Position numbers and translations under genes: made by a program
Shown: piece by piece, positions 35,392-44,692 of the stretch
Layout of the letters: every line of letters starts with the position of its first letter
How positions within the stretch are numbered: position 1 is the stretch's first letter
Notes under the pieces: generated by a model
The model's input: the letters and a program-made list of their open reading frames with translations, nothing else
Database searches by the model: none
Told to the model about the DNA's origin: nothing
NCBI RefSeq assembly: GCF_040218225.1
Contig: NZ_JAVJQO010000008.1
Span: 558,001-622,000 of the forward strand
Source: Gracilimonas sp.
Lineage (GTDB): Bacteria; Bacteroidota; Rhodothermia; Balneolales; Balneolaceae
DNA: 64,000 nucleotides
Reading direction: 5' to 3'

Positions 35392-36879
35392 TTGAAAACT
35401 AAAAACAGCAGATTTATGGGTTCACAGAATCCGGCTTTAAATGATGTGAAAGATTGCTTCAGGGAACAGGTTTCGAGACTTGACCTGTCTGAGGCCATTG
35501 ATCTTATCTCTGAAAACCAAAAACAGTTTCAATATCTCTCCTTTTCTATTCAGATTCCTGCAGTTGATGCGCTTGCTGTATTAGAACAATATCCGGATAA
35601 GAACACCTTCCAATACTACTGGGAAAAGCCATCTGCTGAATTTTCCATTGCGGCAGCGGGTTCGCTTGCCCGTATTCAGACCACAGGTCAGCAACGCTTT
35701 CGTAGTGCCTCTGATCAGGGAAAAGAACTGCTCAGTAAGGTACATCACATTTCCAACCTGAAACACCATCTGGCATCCGTTCACTTGTTAGGCGGATTTT
35801 CATTCTTCGATCACAATGTTGGCAAACAATGGAGAGAATTTGGGGCTGGGTCATTTAACTTACCTGAATGGGTTTTGGTGAGAGAAGGAAAATTTACCGT
35901 ATTAACGGTTACAAAAAAGATTGATTCGTCCGATTCAGAGTCTGAAATCTATCATTCATTTGTACACACATTCGACAAGCTTGATCGAATCTGTGATGCC
36001 GGCACCTATAACATTGAGTCCAAGAAATCCTTTACATCCAAAATAGAGACCCCGGGTATAGAATCTGAAGACTACAAAAAGTGGGTTGATTCTGTAGAAA
36101 ATGCCACCGATCTGATAAAATCAGAAGAATTCAAGAAAATCGTACTTGCTCGCGAGCTTACAGTAAAATTAAGAGAACCTGTATCGGATACCCGTCTTTT
36201 AAATTACCTCCGAAATCAATATCCCGATTGTTATTCTTTTTTAGTTAGTCAGGATGGGAAATCCAGCTTTATTGGAAGCACGCCTGAACGGCTGGCCTCT
36301 TTTCACGACCGGGAAGTTCTGACCGAAGGGTTGGCTGGCAGTATTTCCAGAGGTAAGACAGCCTCTGAAGACGCCGTACTTGAATATGAACTTCTTCATA
36401 GCCAGAAAGACCTGAGTGAACATGCTTTTGTGTTAGACGCTATCGAGGAAAACCTGCAGCGCTATTCTGATGTATTTGAACATCCTGTTTCTCCCGGTGT
36501 AAAAAAGCTTTCCAATGTACAGCATCTTTACACCCCGGTTCATGCCCGAATCAAAAAAGGCGTTTCGCGCACTGAGGTACTTTCCCGCCTCCATCCTACA
36601 CCGGCCGTTGGCGGATATCCCCGAGAAGCTGCTATGCCGTATATCAGCAAACTCGAACATTTTGACCGCGGCTGGTACGCTGCTCCTATCGGCTGGATTA
36701 ATGCGAATGGCGAAGGAGAGTTCGTAGTGGCAATCCGCAGCGGATTAATTAAATCTAATGAGGTGAGATTTTTCGCAGGATGTGGTATTGTTGAGGACTC
36801 AAACCCTCAAAAAGAATGGGATGAAACAAATCTTAAGTTCATCCCCATGCTAACTGCGTTGGAACATGCAAGAAAATGA
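35392..36879 (+). CDS. menF: Isochorismate synthase MenF
   Basis: A 495-residue chorismate-utilising enzyme, the first step of the classical menaquinone pathway. The catalytic domain is C-terminal: KIVLARELTVKL near residue 248, GSTPERLASF near 301, HPTPAVGGYPREAA near 402, and FDRGWYAAPIGW near 424, with the metal-binding Glu residues and the Lys general base in the expected positions. The start is TTG, with an ATG eight codons downstream (35416) as the alternative. The last 14 bases overlap menD. Confidence 0.92.
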   Translation: MKTKNSRFMGSQNPALNDVKDCFREQVSRLDLSEAIDLISENQKQFQYLSFSIQIPAVDALAVLEQYPDKNTFQYYWEKPSAEFSIAAAGSLARIQTTGQQRFRSASDQGKELLSKVHHISNLKHHLASVHLLGGFSFFDHNVGKQWREFGAGSFNLPEWVLVREGKFTVLTVTKKIDSSDSESEIYHSFVHTFDKLDRICDAGTYNIESKKSFTSKIETPGIESEDYKKWVDSVENATDLIKSEEFKKIVLARELTVKLREPVSDTRLLNYLRNQYPDCYSFLVSQDGKSSFIGSTPERLASFHDREVLTEGLAGSISRGKTASEDAVLEYELLHSQKDLSEHAFVLDAIEENLQRYSDVFEHPVSPGVKKLSNVQHLYTPVHARIKKGVSRTEVLSRLHPTPAVGGYPREAAMPYISKLEHFDRGWYAAPIGWINANGEGEFVVAIRSGLIKSNEVRFFAGCGIVEDSNPQKEWDETNLKFIPMLTALEHARK

Positions 36880-38581
36880 ACCTCAGAATGCCGCTTTTAA
36901 CTGGAGTACTACTTTTGTCCGCTCCCTGTTTGAAGAAGGTATTGAACACGTTGTAATTTCACCGGGCTCACGCTCTACGGCCCTGACTCTGGCTTTTTCA
37001 GCCCATTCAGGATTTAAAAAACATATCGGCATTGATGAGCGCTCAGCAGCCTTCACAGCACTTGGAATAGGAAAATATACAGGTAAACCAGCCGTGCTTA
37101 TTTGCACTTCAGGAACAGCTGCTGCCAATTATTTCCCTGCTGTGATTGAAGCTTCACAGTCTGGCATCCCGATGATTGTGGTAAGTGCGGATCGCCCTCC
37201 ACATTATCGTGGACTTGGAGCCTCCCAAACGATTGATCAGTTAAAGTTATTCGGGAGTTATACGGTGTTTTTTCATGAAGTGGGCGAACCCGACTCTCAT
37301 GAAAAAAGTAAAAATCGCCTCAAACTGGCTGCATCTCAGGCCGTTCAAATCTCTATCGAAAAAAGTGGCGTATCTCATTTGAACTTCCCGTTTTCAAAAC
37401 CTTTTGAGCCAGACAGGAAATACCTTAAGCAGGTTGAGTTTGAAAATGAAAAGCAATCCCGCCGCCCTTCTCCCAAATACACCTATGAAACCGGGAAAAT
37501 GGAGCTGGGAGAAACTTTTTGGTCTGATCTGATCTCAGCTGAACGGCCTCTGATCGTTGTCGGACCTACTTCAAAATCCGATAAACTTGATTTTATTACA
37601 CAGCTCGCCCGCACTCTGGATGCACCCGTGTTAGCCGAGCCGGGTTCCCAGGTACCCACATCGCGACATACTATACAGGGTTTCGATGGTTTTTTGAGAA
37701 ATAATGAAAACTGGGAAGAATTGAATGCCGACTTAATTCTTCGCTTTGGCTCACAGCCTGTTAGTAAAGCAGTAAATCAATATCTTGATAAGCACTCTGA
37801 CACCATGCAGATTAGCTTTATGAATCCCAATCAATGGATTGATGGAAGTCTTTCTTCTCAAAAACAGATTATGCTTAAAGGGGCACTTCTGATTCCCGAA
37901 GTGACTGGATCGGCCGGAAAAGACTGGCTCAAAAGATGGAAAAAAGCTGAAAAAGATTTTAAAGCTTTTCGTGAAGAGCATCTTCACCCCTCCGCCCCTA
38001 TTACCGATGGCTATGTATTTTCCAAGATCATGGAAACCATCCCTAAAAAAGCATTTACCATGCTTTCGAATTCTTTTCCGGTTCGGGATATGTCGCTTTT
38101 TGGGGAATTTGATGGAAAGGAAATCTTTGTGAATCGTGGAGCGGCCGGTATCGATGGAATTACATCAACGGCTTTGGGATTAAGTATTGCTGCTGAGAAA
38201 CCGGGAGTACTTTTTGTGGGTGATATTGCCTTCCTCCATGACACTAATGCCTTACTGATGGCCAGGGAAGTTTCACAACCACTCGTCATCGTTATTCTGA
38301 ATAACGGAGGCGGAACCATATTCCGAATGCTTCCGGTTCATCAAATCAAGGACAAATACACTACCTACTTTGAAACCCCACAAAAAGTAAAGATTGCCGC
38401 ACTTTGCAGGGCACACAATATTGATCATACCCTCGTTTCGAGACCGGAGCAAATTATTGCTACCTTTGACAAACTCATTCAAAAAAATGGAGTTCATGTT
38501 ATGGAATGTATGACCGGTGCTGATGAATCGATGGAACAACGCCACGCCCTTTGGAATTTTAAGGTGACTGAAAGCTCATGA
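36866..38581 (+). CDS. menD: SEPHCHC synthase MenD (thiamine-diphosphate enzyme)
   Basis: A 571-residue enzyme that joins isochorismate and 2-oxoglutarate, releasing CO2. The N-terminal half has HVVISPGSRSTALTLAF near residue 29 and IGIDERSAAF, and the ThDP-binding region near residue 435 onward includes VGDIAFLHDTNALLMA. The catalytic Glu is in the N-terminal segment (DERSAAF). The gene overlaps menF and menH (ATGA), so translation is coupled. Confidence 0.94.
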   Translation: MQENEPQNAAFNWSTTFVRSLFEEGIEHVVISPGSRSTALTLAFSAHSGFKKHIGIDERSAAFTALGIGKYTGKPAVLICTSGTAAANYFPAVIEASQSGIPMIVVSADRPPHYRGLGASQTIDQLKLFGSYTVFFHEVGEPDSHEKSKNRLKLAASQAVQISIEKSGVSHLNFPFSKPFEPDRKYLKQVEFENEKQSRRPSPKYTYETGKMELGETFWSDLISAERPLIVVGPTSKSDKLDFITQLARTLDAPVLAEPGSQVPTSRHTIQGFDGFLRNNENWEELNADLILRFGSQPVSKAVNQYLDKHSDTMQISFMNPNQWIDGSLSSQKQIMLKGALLIPEVTGSAGKDWLKRWKKAEKDFKAFREEHLHPSAPITDGYVFSKIMETIPKKAFTMLSNSFPVRDMSLFGEFDGKEIFVNRGAAGIDGITSTALGLSIAAEKPGVLFVGDIAFLHDTNALLMAREVSQPLVIVILNNGGGTIFRMLPVHQIKDKYTTYFETPQKVKIAALCRAHNIDHTLVSRPEQIIATFDKLIQKNGVHVMECMTGADESMEQRHALWNFKVTESS

Positions 38582-39399
38582 ATATCCGCGTAAGAGGAAT
38601 CTCTTATCACTTTGATATTCACCAGGAAAATGAAACACTGCCTTCACTTGTACTTCTTCATGGTTTCATGGGCAGCGGAAGGCAATTTGATCATCTGATT
38701 CCTGAGCTCAAGAAATTCTGCAATCCCATCACCATTGATCTTTTGGGGCACGGACAAACCGAAGGAGCAGAACTGCACTATCGTTTTTCAACCAAAGAAC
38801 AAGTCGCAGACGTAACCAAGCTGATCAGTGAACAGCTGCAAATTCCTCTTTTCCTATATGGATATAGCATGGGAGGACGATTAGCCCTTCAGCTTGCCTT
38901 GCACCGCCCCGATCTATACAAAGGTCTGATTCTTGAAAGCAGCACCTTTGGCATTGAAGGAGAAACAGAACGACAGGCCCGGCAAGCCCTGGATGCCCGC
39001 CGATCAGATGCCATCACCGGAAATTTTAAAGGCTTTTTGGAGGAGTGGACAGAAATGCCTCTTTTCAATTCCGGAAATCCAGCGCCTGAACTGGTTGCGA
39101 AAATGGCAGAAATTCAGCAAGACCAAGAACCTTTCTGGCTGGCCAACAGCTTGCAGGGTTTTGGCACCGGAACCATGCCGTGCGTTCGGGATTTTCTGGG
39201 TGAAATTCCTATTCCCGTACAACTACTGGTTGGGGAAAAGGATTCGAAATTTCTGCACATTAACCGGCAAATGGAAAAAGAGCTCCGTGAACCGGAATTA
39301 GCGGTTGTGAAAGACGTCGGCCACCGCGTACATTTGGATCAACCGGAACAACTGATGGCTCAACTTAAAAACTTTATTCAAAAAAGACCTTTATCATGA
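38578..39399 (+). CDS. menH: SHCHC synthase MenH (alpha/beta hydrolase)
   Basis: A 273-residue alpha/beta hydrolase that removes pyruvate from SEPHCHC. The oxyanion loop LLHGFMGSGRQFDHL is near residue 26, the nucleophile elbow GYSMGGRLALQLAL near 95, and the catalytic His in VGHRVHLDQPEQL near residue 245. The place between menD and menB fixes its role; hydrolases of this fold are not otherwise distinguishable. Overlaps both neighbours by four bases. Confidence 0.92.
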   Translation: MNIRVRGISYHFDIHQENETLPSLVLLHGFMGSGRQFDHLIPELKKFCNPITIDLLGHGQTEGAELHYRFSTKEQVADVTKLISEQLQIPLFLYGYSMGGRLALQLALHRPDLYKGLILESSTFGIEGETERQARQALDARRSDAITGNFKGFLEEWTEMPLFNSGNPAPELVAKMAEIQQDQEPFWLANSLQGFGTGTMPCVRDFLGEIPIPVQLLVGEKDSKFLHINRQMEKELREPELAVVKDVGHRVHLDQPEQLMAQLKNFIQKRPLS

Positions 39400-40232
39400 A
39401 CTGGCAAACTGTCAAAGAATACGAAGACATCACCTATAAAAAATCGAACGGAGTGGCACGTATTGCTTTTAACCGTCCTGAAATCCGGAATGCGTTTCGC
39501 CCCAAGACCGTGTTTGAGTTGTATGAGGCTTTAAGTGATGCCAAAGAGGATAATGATATCGGAGTGGTTCTTTTAAGTGGAGAAGGTCCTTCTCCCAAAG
39601 ATGGGAAGTGGGCATTCTGCTCCGGCGGTGACCAAAATGTGCGTTCCAAAACCGGTTATAAAGCGGATGATGGTATTGCCCGGCTGAATATCCTGGAAGT
39701 ACAGCGACTCATCCGGTTCATGCCTAAAGTGGTAATTGCCGTGGTTCCCGGCTGGGCCGTGGGTGGCGGACACAGTCTACATGTAGTTTGTGACCTCACC
39801 TTAGCCAGTAAAGAGAACGCCATTTTCAAACAAACCGATGCGGATGTTGCCAGCTTTGACGGCGGATTCGGTTCTGCCCTGCTCGCCCGACAGGTAGGAC
39901 AAAAACGCGCCCGGGAAATTTTCTTCCTCGGAGCCAACTATTCCGCCCAGGAAGCTTTTGAAATGGGAATGGTGAACCAGGTTGTTCCGCATGAAGAACT
40001 CGAGGAAACGGCTTATGAATGGGCACAGGAAATATTGGCTAAAAGTCCGACAGCCATCAAAATGATCAAGTTTGCCTTTAACGCCATTGACGACGGCATG
40101 GTTGGTCAGCAGGTATTTGCCGGAGAAGCTACCCGGTTAGCTTATATGACCGACGAAGCCGAAGAAGGTCGCAATGCCTTCCTGGAAAAACGTAAGCCCA
40201 ACTGGGACAAATTTGACCGTTCACCTTCTTAA
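39396..40232 (+). CDS. menB: 1,4-dihydroxy-2-naphthoyl-CoA synthase MenB
   Basis: A 278-residue crotonase-fold enzyme that cyclises o-succinylbenzoyl-CoA. The crotonase motifs WAFCSGGDQNVR near residue 70 and GWAVGGGHSLHVVCDL near 115 are present, with the MenB-specific VASFDGGFGSALLA near residue 149. The C-terminal end is FLEKRKPNWDKF. It is the last gene of the menF-D-H-B block. The substrate-making enzymes MenC and MenE lie about 7 kb downstream. Confidence 0.95.
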   Translation: MNWQTVKEYEDITYKKSNGVARIAFNRPEIRNAFRPKTVFELYEALSDAKEDNDIGVVLLSGEGPSPKDGKWAFCSGGDQNVRSKTGYKADDGIARLNILEVQRLIRFMPKVVIAVVPGWAVGGGHSLHVVCDLTLASKENAIFKQTDADVASFDGGFGSALLARQVGQKRAREIFFLGANYSAQEAFEMGMVNQVVPHEELEETAYEWAQEILAKSPTAIKMIKFAFNAIDDGMVGQQVFAGEATRLAYMTDEAEEGRNAFLEKRKPNWDKFDRSPS

Positions 40233-40262
40233 AACCGCCACGAAAACTCCAAAGCACTAAAT

Positions 40263-40541
40263 ATGAATATTAAACACGACACTACCGAAACTAAAGGCTC
40301 CTTCTACATAGAGCAGGAAGGTAAGCGTGTGGCTGAAATGACCTATTCCAAAGCCGGCCCGGAACGCATTATCATAGATCATACAGAAGTTTCTGATGAA
40401 ACCCGCGGTGAGGGTTTAGGGAAGAAATTAGTTTATGAGGCTGTAGAATATGCCCGGAAAAACAATTTGAAGATTTTACCACTATGCCCTTTTGCCCGTT
40501 CGGTGTTTAGCAAAAATTCTGAAATCAGAGATGTGACTTAG
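40263..40541 (+). CDS. Small GNAT-type N-acetyltransferase (YjdJ/Acetyltransf_CG-like)
   Basis: A 92-residue protein with the compact acetyl-CoA fold: MNIKHDTTETKGSFYIEQEG, then TEVSDETRGEGLGKKLVYEA (the acetyl-CoA-binding loop RGEGLG) and a final LPLCPFARSVF. Members of this family lack the N-terminal half of normal GNAT enzymes, and the substrate is unknown. It follows menB by 30 bases in the same direction and may be on the same transcript. Confidence 0.88.
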   Translation: MNIKHDTTETKGSFYIEQEGKRVAEMTYSKAGPERIIIDHTEVSDETRGEGLGKKLVYEAVEYARKNNLKILPLCPFARSVFSKNSEIRDVT

Positions 40542-40549
40542 ATAGTGTC

Positions 40550-41761
40550 TTATTCATGCCGAATGGCATCGACTGGAGTTAAATTAGCTGCTTTCCAGGC
40601 GGGATAGGTCCCAAAAACCATACCTACGATAATAGCTACAATCAATACCACACCAACGGTATCTACACTAAGTGCTGCCTGAAATCCAAGATCGGTAAAA
40701 CGGTTTATGATTTCGACCAGTCCAAAAACTCCGGCTACCCCCACTATCCATCCGATGATGCAGCCAACGATGGAGATGGTCACAGACTCTGAAATAAACT
40801 GCATCACGATATCTTTCTTTCGGGCTCCGGTTGCCTTACGAATTCCAATTTCTTTCGTCCGCTCCGTTACTGAAATCAGTAATACATTCATAATTCCGAT
40901 GCCTCCCACCAGCACAGAAATACCCGTTATTGCTCCCATCACCAGCTTAAAAACAAGGATTCCCTGACTCAGTTGCTGCACCCTTCCTTCATAAGTAAAA
41001 ACACTGAACGCTTCTTTACCCTCTTCATAATTCTGATCCAGCCAGTTTTCGACCGCAGAGCGCATTTCCGGTAAATCTTCTACTCTTCTGCTTTTAAAAA
41101 CGATATTTGGAGAGTTACTGCCCTTCACATATTCCTGATATGATCTCATGGGTATCATGGCCTGAGCGCCCCTGGATTCGTCATTTAAAATTCCAATTAT
41201 TTCATATGACTCGTTTTCAAAAGTGATGCTTTGGCCAATCAGCTCTTTTACATTGGAAGACCATTTCTCAGCCAGGGGTTTTGTCAGAACGGTTTTCTTT
41301 GCAGCATTTTCCACATCCGATTTACTGAAATAGCTTCCTTCAATTTCAGCTTCGGCAAAGTGTGGTACATTTTCCAGGGTAGCCTGAATATAGATTGCCA
41401 GCGAAGAGTCATTTAAGGTTGCCAGACGTGAACTATTTGCTAGCAACTCCGTGTAGCCCCACTGTGAAGTTCTTTCTTCCAAAGCCCGGGCCTCAGCGAT
41501 TCCGAACTGGTAAACCGTATCCCTGGGAACCCGCACATCATTGACGATGTCAACCGTCTTGGGAGTTATGGTCATCATTTGAACAGAAGTAGTGGTTTCA
41601 ATTTGTTCGCGGCCGGTTTGCTCCAGTCCATCTCCAAGAGCTAGAATAGCTACCAAAGATGCCACGCCAATAATAATTCCAAGTGTGGAGAGAAAGGTGT
41701 GAAGCGGATTGGCCTTAATATTCTGAAGGGCAATGGACACCGATTTAATGATCTGCTGCAT
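40550..41761 (-). CDS. MacB/FtsX-type ABC transporter permease
   Basis: A permease of about 403 residues with the MacB architecture: one N-terminal helix (LHTFLSTLGIIIGVASLVAI), a large periplasmic MacB_PCD domain (about 45-265), and three C-terminal helices with the FtsX motif VLLISVTERTKEIGIRKATG near residue 300. It exports or signals across the inner membrane with an ATPase and a membrane fusion protein, neither of which is adjacent. ATG 41761 is preferred; ATG 41809 is possible, and the 41836 start lies inside a terminator. Confidence 0.88.
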   Translation of the reverse strand: MQQIIKSVSIALQNIKANPLHTFLSTLGIIIGVASLVAILALGDGLEQTGREQIETTTSVQMMTITPKTVDIVNDVRVPRDTVYQFGIAEARALEERTSQWGYTELLANSSRLATLNDSSLAIYIQATLENVPHFAEAEIEGSYFSKSDVENAAKKTVLTKPLAEKWSSNVKELIGQSITFENESYEIIGILNDESRGAQAMIPMRSYQEYVKGSNSPNIVFKSRRVEDLPEMRSAVENWLDQNYEEGKEAFSVFTYEGRVQQLSQGILVFKLVMGAITGISVLVGGIGIMNVLLISVTERTKEIGIRKATGARKKDIVMQFISESVTISIVGCIIGWIVGVAGVFGLVEIINRFTDLGFQAALSVDTVGVVLIVAIIVGMVFGTYPAWKAANLTPVDAIRHE

Positions 41762-41821
41762 ATCTGTTTTTTTGGTTAGATGTGAAGATTTACGCCAACT
41801 CACTTTCATTGTTTCAGCATC

Positions 41822-41856
41822 AAAAAAAAGCCCCACTCCTTTGGAGCGAGGCTCAT
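41822..41856 (-). terminator. Rho-independent terminator after the small membrane protein gene
   Basis: On the minus strand AGCCTCGCTCC pairs with GGAGTGGGGCT (one mismatch) and is followed by a run of eight T. It separates the small membrane protein gene from the permease gene. Confidence 0.88.
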
Positions 41857-41877
41857 ATTAAAGCAGAGTCTTATGTA

Positions 41878-42138
41878 CTACATCGACTCAAACCCACCGG
41901 CACCCGACATCATTGCCCCAAAGAAAATGAAGGCAAATACCAGATAGAGTACAAATCCAACTGCAAAAATAATCAGCGTAGCTTTAGCCCAATTCTTTTT
42001 ATTTGGATTGGTGCTGTCACTAAATGCCCAAACTAACAGCATAATAAACCCGATAACCGGTATGAATGAAATTAAAACCGAAATAACCCAGTCTTTAAGA
42101 CTCATTACCGGTGCTGTTTCCCCTTGGATATTTTCCAT
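41878..42138 (-). CDS. Small two-helix membrane protein
   Basis: An 86-residue protein with two hydrophobic segments (about 14-38 and 50-78) separated by a polar loop DSTNPNKKNW. It has the size and pattern of small uncharacterised membrane proteins of Bacteroidota. No function can be assigned. Its transcript ends at the terminator just described. Confidence 0.72.
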   Translation of the reverse strand: MENIQGETAPVMSLKDWVISVLISFIPVIGFIMLLVWAFSDSTNPNKKNWAKATLIIFAVGFVLYLVFAFIFFGAMMSGAGGFESM

Positions 42139-42226
42139 AGTAGTCTCCGTTAGTTAAAAGTATACCGGAAATATGTACAAAACGGATGTTTCTTACAAGT
42201 AGATGCGCACCAACGAATAGCCTTTC

Positions 42227-42679
42227 TTATCTGACCTCTATCGTCATCGAGGAAGTATCGGATTCAATTATGAAATGAGCGTCTTTCCAGGAAGCAGGGC
42301 CAAATCGACCTCTTGCATTATTTGAAAAGCCATAAGCCTCTTTCGGGATACCCAGTAAATTCGAATCCAGCTCACCATTCACATTCTTATCGTGATATAC
42401 TGCGATAGCATATTCACCAAAAATAAGACTGTCCTGAGACCAAACTACTGTTGAATTATCAACAGGAAGTACAACCGCATAGAGTGGGTTCTCTTTTTCG
42501 TTGTACTCTTTTTCGGAGTTGAATAAAGCAATTCTGATCTCTCCTTCTACTTTATCAATACCTTCTATCTTTAGTTCAAAGTTCGACATTCTTTGGTGGT
42601 TTTCGGGATAGGATATTTCCTGGGCACAAAGCGTAAGGGAAACACAGAAAAGTGCGCATAGAAACAAAATGTGCTTCAT
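42227..42679 (-). CDS. DUF2141 family exported protein
   Basis: A 150-residue protein with a signal peptide ending at LCAQ (about residue 20). The mature part matches DUF2141: GEIRIALFNSEKEY near residue 46, then FGEYAIAVYHDKNVNGELDS near residue 87 and IPKEAYGFSNNARGRFGPAS near 110. Function unknown. Probably periplasmic; it forms no operon with its neighbours. Confidence 0.88.
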   Translation of the reverse strand: MKHILFLCALFCVSLTLCAQEISYPENHQRMSNFELKIEGIDKVEGEIRIALFNSEKEYNEKENPLYAVVLPVDNSTVVWSQDSLIFGEYAIAVYHDKNVNGELDSNLLGIPKEAYGFSNNARGRFGPASWKDAHFIIESDTSSMTIEVR

Positions 42680-42744
42680 CGGGACTCAAACTAATTTGTA
42701 GATGAAAATTATTTATATCAATAAACTTATGAAACTAAAATCAC

Positions 42745-43083
42745 TTAAAATAGTTTCATTCCATTTGGTACTTTTTTGTCGGTAGTGGCAAGTACAACAT
42801 TCCCATTCTTGTCGGGAAAACCGGTTACCAAACATTCAGACATAAACGGCCCAATTTGTTTAGGCGGAAAGTTTACAACCGCTATCACCTGTTTGCCCTC
42901 TAATTCTTTGGGTTCATAGTGTTCGGTAATTTGAGCCGATGACTTCCGAATACCAAGCTGTTCACCAAAATCTATGGTAAGCTTATAAGCAGGCTTTATA
43001 GCTTCAGAAAATTCTTCCGCTTTAAGTATGGTGCCTGTTCTTATTTCAACTTGCTCAAACTCTTTCCAGCTAATTTCATTCAT
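42745..43083 (-). CDS. csaA: CsaA-type tRNA-binding/chaperone protein
   Basis: A single OB-fold tRNA-binding domain of about 112 residues. It starts at ATG 43083 (NEISWKEFEQVEIRTGTILK) and has AYKLTIDFGEQLGIRKSSAQ, GKQVIAVVNFPPKQIGPFMS and the final LATTDKKVPNGMKLF, which is the CsaA signature. CsaA binds tRNA and in Bacillus acts as a chaperone for exported proteins. The open frame runs to 43110, but homologues begin at 43083. Confidence 0.9.
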   Translation of the reverse strand: MNEISWKEFEQVEIRTGTILKAEEFSEAIKPAYKLTIDFGEQLGIRKSSAQITEHYEPKELEGKQVIAVVNFPPKQIGPFMSECLVTGFPDKNGNVVLATTDKKVPNGMKLF

Positions 43084-43212
43084 ATTTTTTATCAGCATTT
43101 TGATTTTCAACTGTGAAACCTTTGGACAAAGCTAGTGATAGTTTTTAAAAAATCTACACCTGGCCTATAGACTTGTCTAGCCACAATTTGCAATAAACAT
43201 CTTCCAAAATCA

Positions 43213-43251
43213 TAAAAGCCCTTCTCTCTTTTTTGAAAGCAGGGCTTTTAT
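43213..43251. terminator. Two-way hairpin terminator
   Basis: AAAAGCCCT and AGGGCTTTT form a stem around a loop of about 19 bases. It has A and T runs on its two sides, and lies between the T9SS client gene (which ends at 43280 on the minus strand) and csaA. Confidence 0.75.
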
Positions 43252-43279
43252 GGATGGAATATTTGCTTAACAGAGTGGT

Positions 43280-44539
43280 CTATTTAATCAATGTCATAGA
43301 TCGAACCAGCTGATTCTGACCAGACACCAACTTGTAATAATAAATCCCGCTCGAAAGCGAAGAGGCATTAAAGCCCACTACATGATTTCCTGCATTTTGA
43401 TTGGTATTTACTAAAGTAGCCACGCGTTCGCCCAATACATTATAAACTTCCAAAAGTACTTTGCCCGGAGCCGAGATCTCATAAGCAATTTGTGTAGTTG
43501 GGTTAAATGGATTCGGGTAGTTCTGAGAGAGTTTGAAGGTAGCAACCTTATCGTCGTACTCCGGAACTGATGTCACCATACCGTACTCATAGAGCGTCCG
43601 GCTTTCGTCGTCCCATATCGTTCCATCAAATGAATAGGTTGCCAGGTCTTCAGAAATTTTACCATTTTCGTAGGTATAGCTATTTCTGTACTCCGAAACC
43701 CAACTGGCTTCACTTTCATAATAGTACTCTTCTACCATTTCAGTGACCATATCACCGTCATAATTCAGTATAGTTCTTGAATAAGGCACCCAAACTTCAT
43801 CGTCAGTATAATATTCGTCATTGTATACCTCTACAAAAAAGAACTCATTGAAAACATTTTTCAAATATTCATCAAAAGACAAGCCTGCATAGGTGTACCT
43901 GTCTATGTAAGATGATTCATAATAGGCTTCAACGAATGCATTTTCCCTGTTAACGAAATAGCCGGTCAATTCCGGTTCCTCATCTTCTCCAGTCAGAGTG
44001 TTGTAAATGAGTATCGAATCAGGTGTAATGTATTCGAGCTCAATTTTCTCAGAATATGATTCTCCTTCATAGGTTTCCGAAAAAGTAGCCGAATCAAGCC
44101 GACCTGACTCCGAGTAATGGAATGTTTGAGTAAACACATCTCCCAATAACCCATAGGAGTAACTTACAGGAAGCCCGTCTTCAGTAAATACGAATGTGTA
44201 AGAACCATCCCCTTCCCATCCTTCTTCGCTATAAAATTGCCAGTTTTGGGTAATCGTAAGACGATCGGCACTGTATGAATAGTTAATCCGATAGGCATTC
44301 ATCCAACCTTCTTCCGAAGTCCACTGCAAGGTACTTCGCCCGATGTCATTATCGGTTTTATACCTGGAGTTGAGAACCTGAAATGGCAGCAATGGTTTTT
44401 CAGTACTCTTGACTAGCAATGCTGACTTTTTTGTTTTTCGCTCATTATCAAATGATGATTGAGCCATAATGTCTGCACTGGTTATTAAGGAAAGCATAAC
44501 CATACCAGCTACAATACTATTTATAGTTTTCTTATACAT
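43280..44539 (-). CDS. Secreted protein with type IX (type A) sorting domain
   Basis: A 419-residue exported protein: signal peptide to about residue 27 (ADIMAQ), a middle part of beta-rich tyrosine- and acid-rich repeats of the kind YYESEASWVSEYRNSYTYEN, and a C-terminal T9SS sorting tail. The tail starts QNYPNPFNPTTQIAYEI near residue 345 and ends with SGIYYYKLVSGQNQLVRS and a final lysine. The tail sends it through the SprA pore, after which it is normally cleaved and anchored. The function of the passenger is unknown; the repeats resemble wall-associated tandem modules. It is the only clear T9SS client in this window. Confidence 0.9.
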   Translation of the reverse strand: MYKKTINSIVAGMVMLSLITSADIMAQSSFDNERKTKKSALLVKSTEKPLLPFQVLNSRYKTDNDIGRSTLQWTSEEGWMNAYRINYSYSADRLTITQNWQFYSEEGWEGDGSYTFVFTEDGLPVSYSYGLLGDVFTQTFHYSESGRLDSATFSETYEGESYSEKIELEYITPDSILIYNTLTGEDEEPELTGYFVNRENAFVEAYYESSYIDRYTYAGLSFDEYLKNVFNEFFFVEVYNDEYYTDDEVWVPYSRTILNYDGDMVTEMVEEYYYESEASWVSEYRNSYTYENGKISEDLATYSFDGTIWDDESRTLYEYGMVTSVPEYDDKVATFKLSQNYPNPFNPTTQIAYEISAPGKVLLEVYNVLGERVATLVNTNQNAGNHVVGFNASSLSSGIYYYKLVSGQNQLVRSMTLIK

Positions 44540-44633
44540 ATACCCCTCTCTAATTTTGTTTTTTTGTTTGATCCGGTAACCGTATGCCGAACAAACAAAT
44601 ATGCTTTAAAATCTGATTTTTAAAAATTAGAAA

Positions 44634-44669
44634 AAAAGCCCTGCCTCCTTTCGGAAACAGGGCTTTTAT
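44634..44669 (-). terminator. Rho-independent terminator after glutamine synthetase GSII
   Basis: On the minus strand AAAAGCCCTG pairs with CAGGGCTTTT around GTTTCCGAAAGGAG-type loop bases, followed by a run of T. It lies just after the glnII stop codon. Confidence 0.88.
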
Positions 44670-44692
44670 CTTTTCAATAAGTTTTAGCCAGC

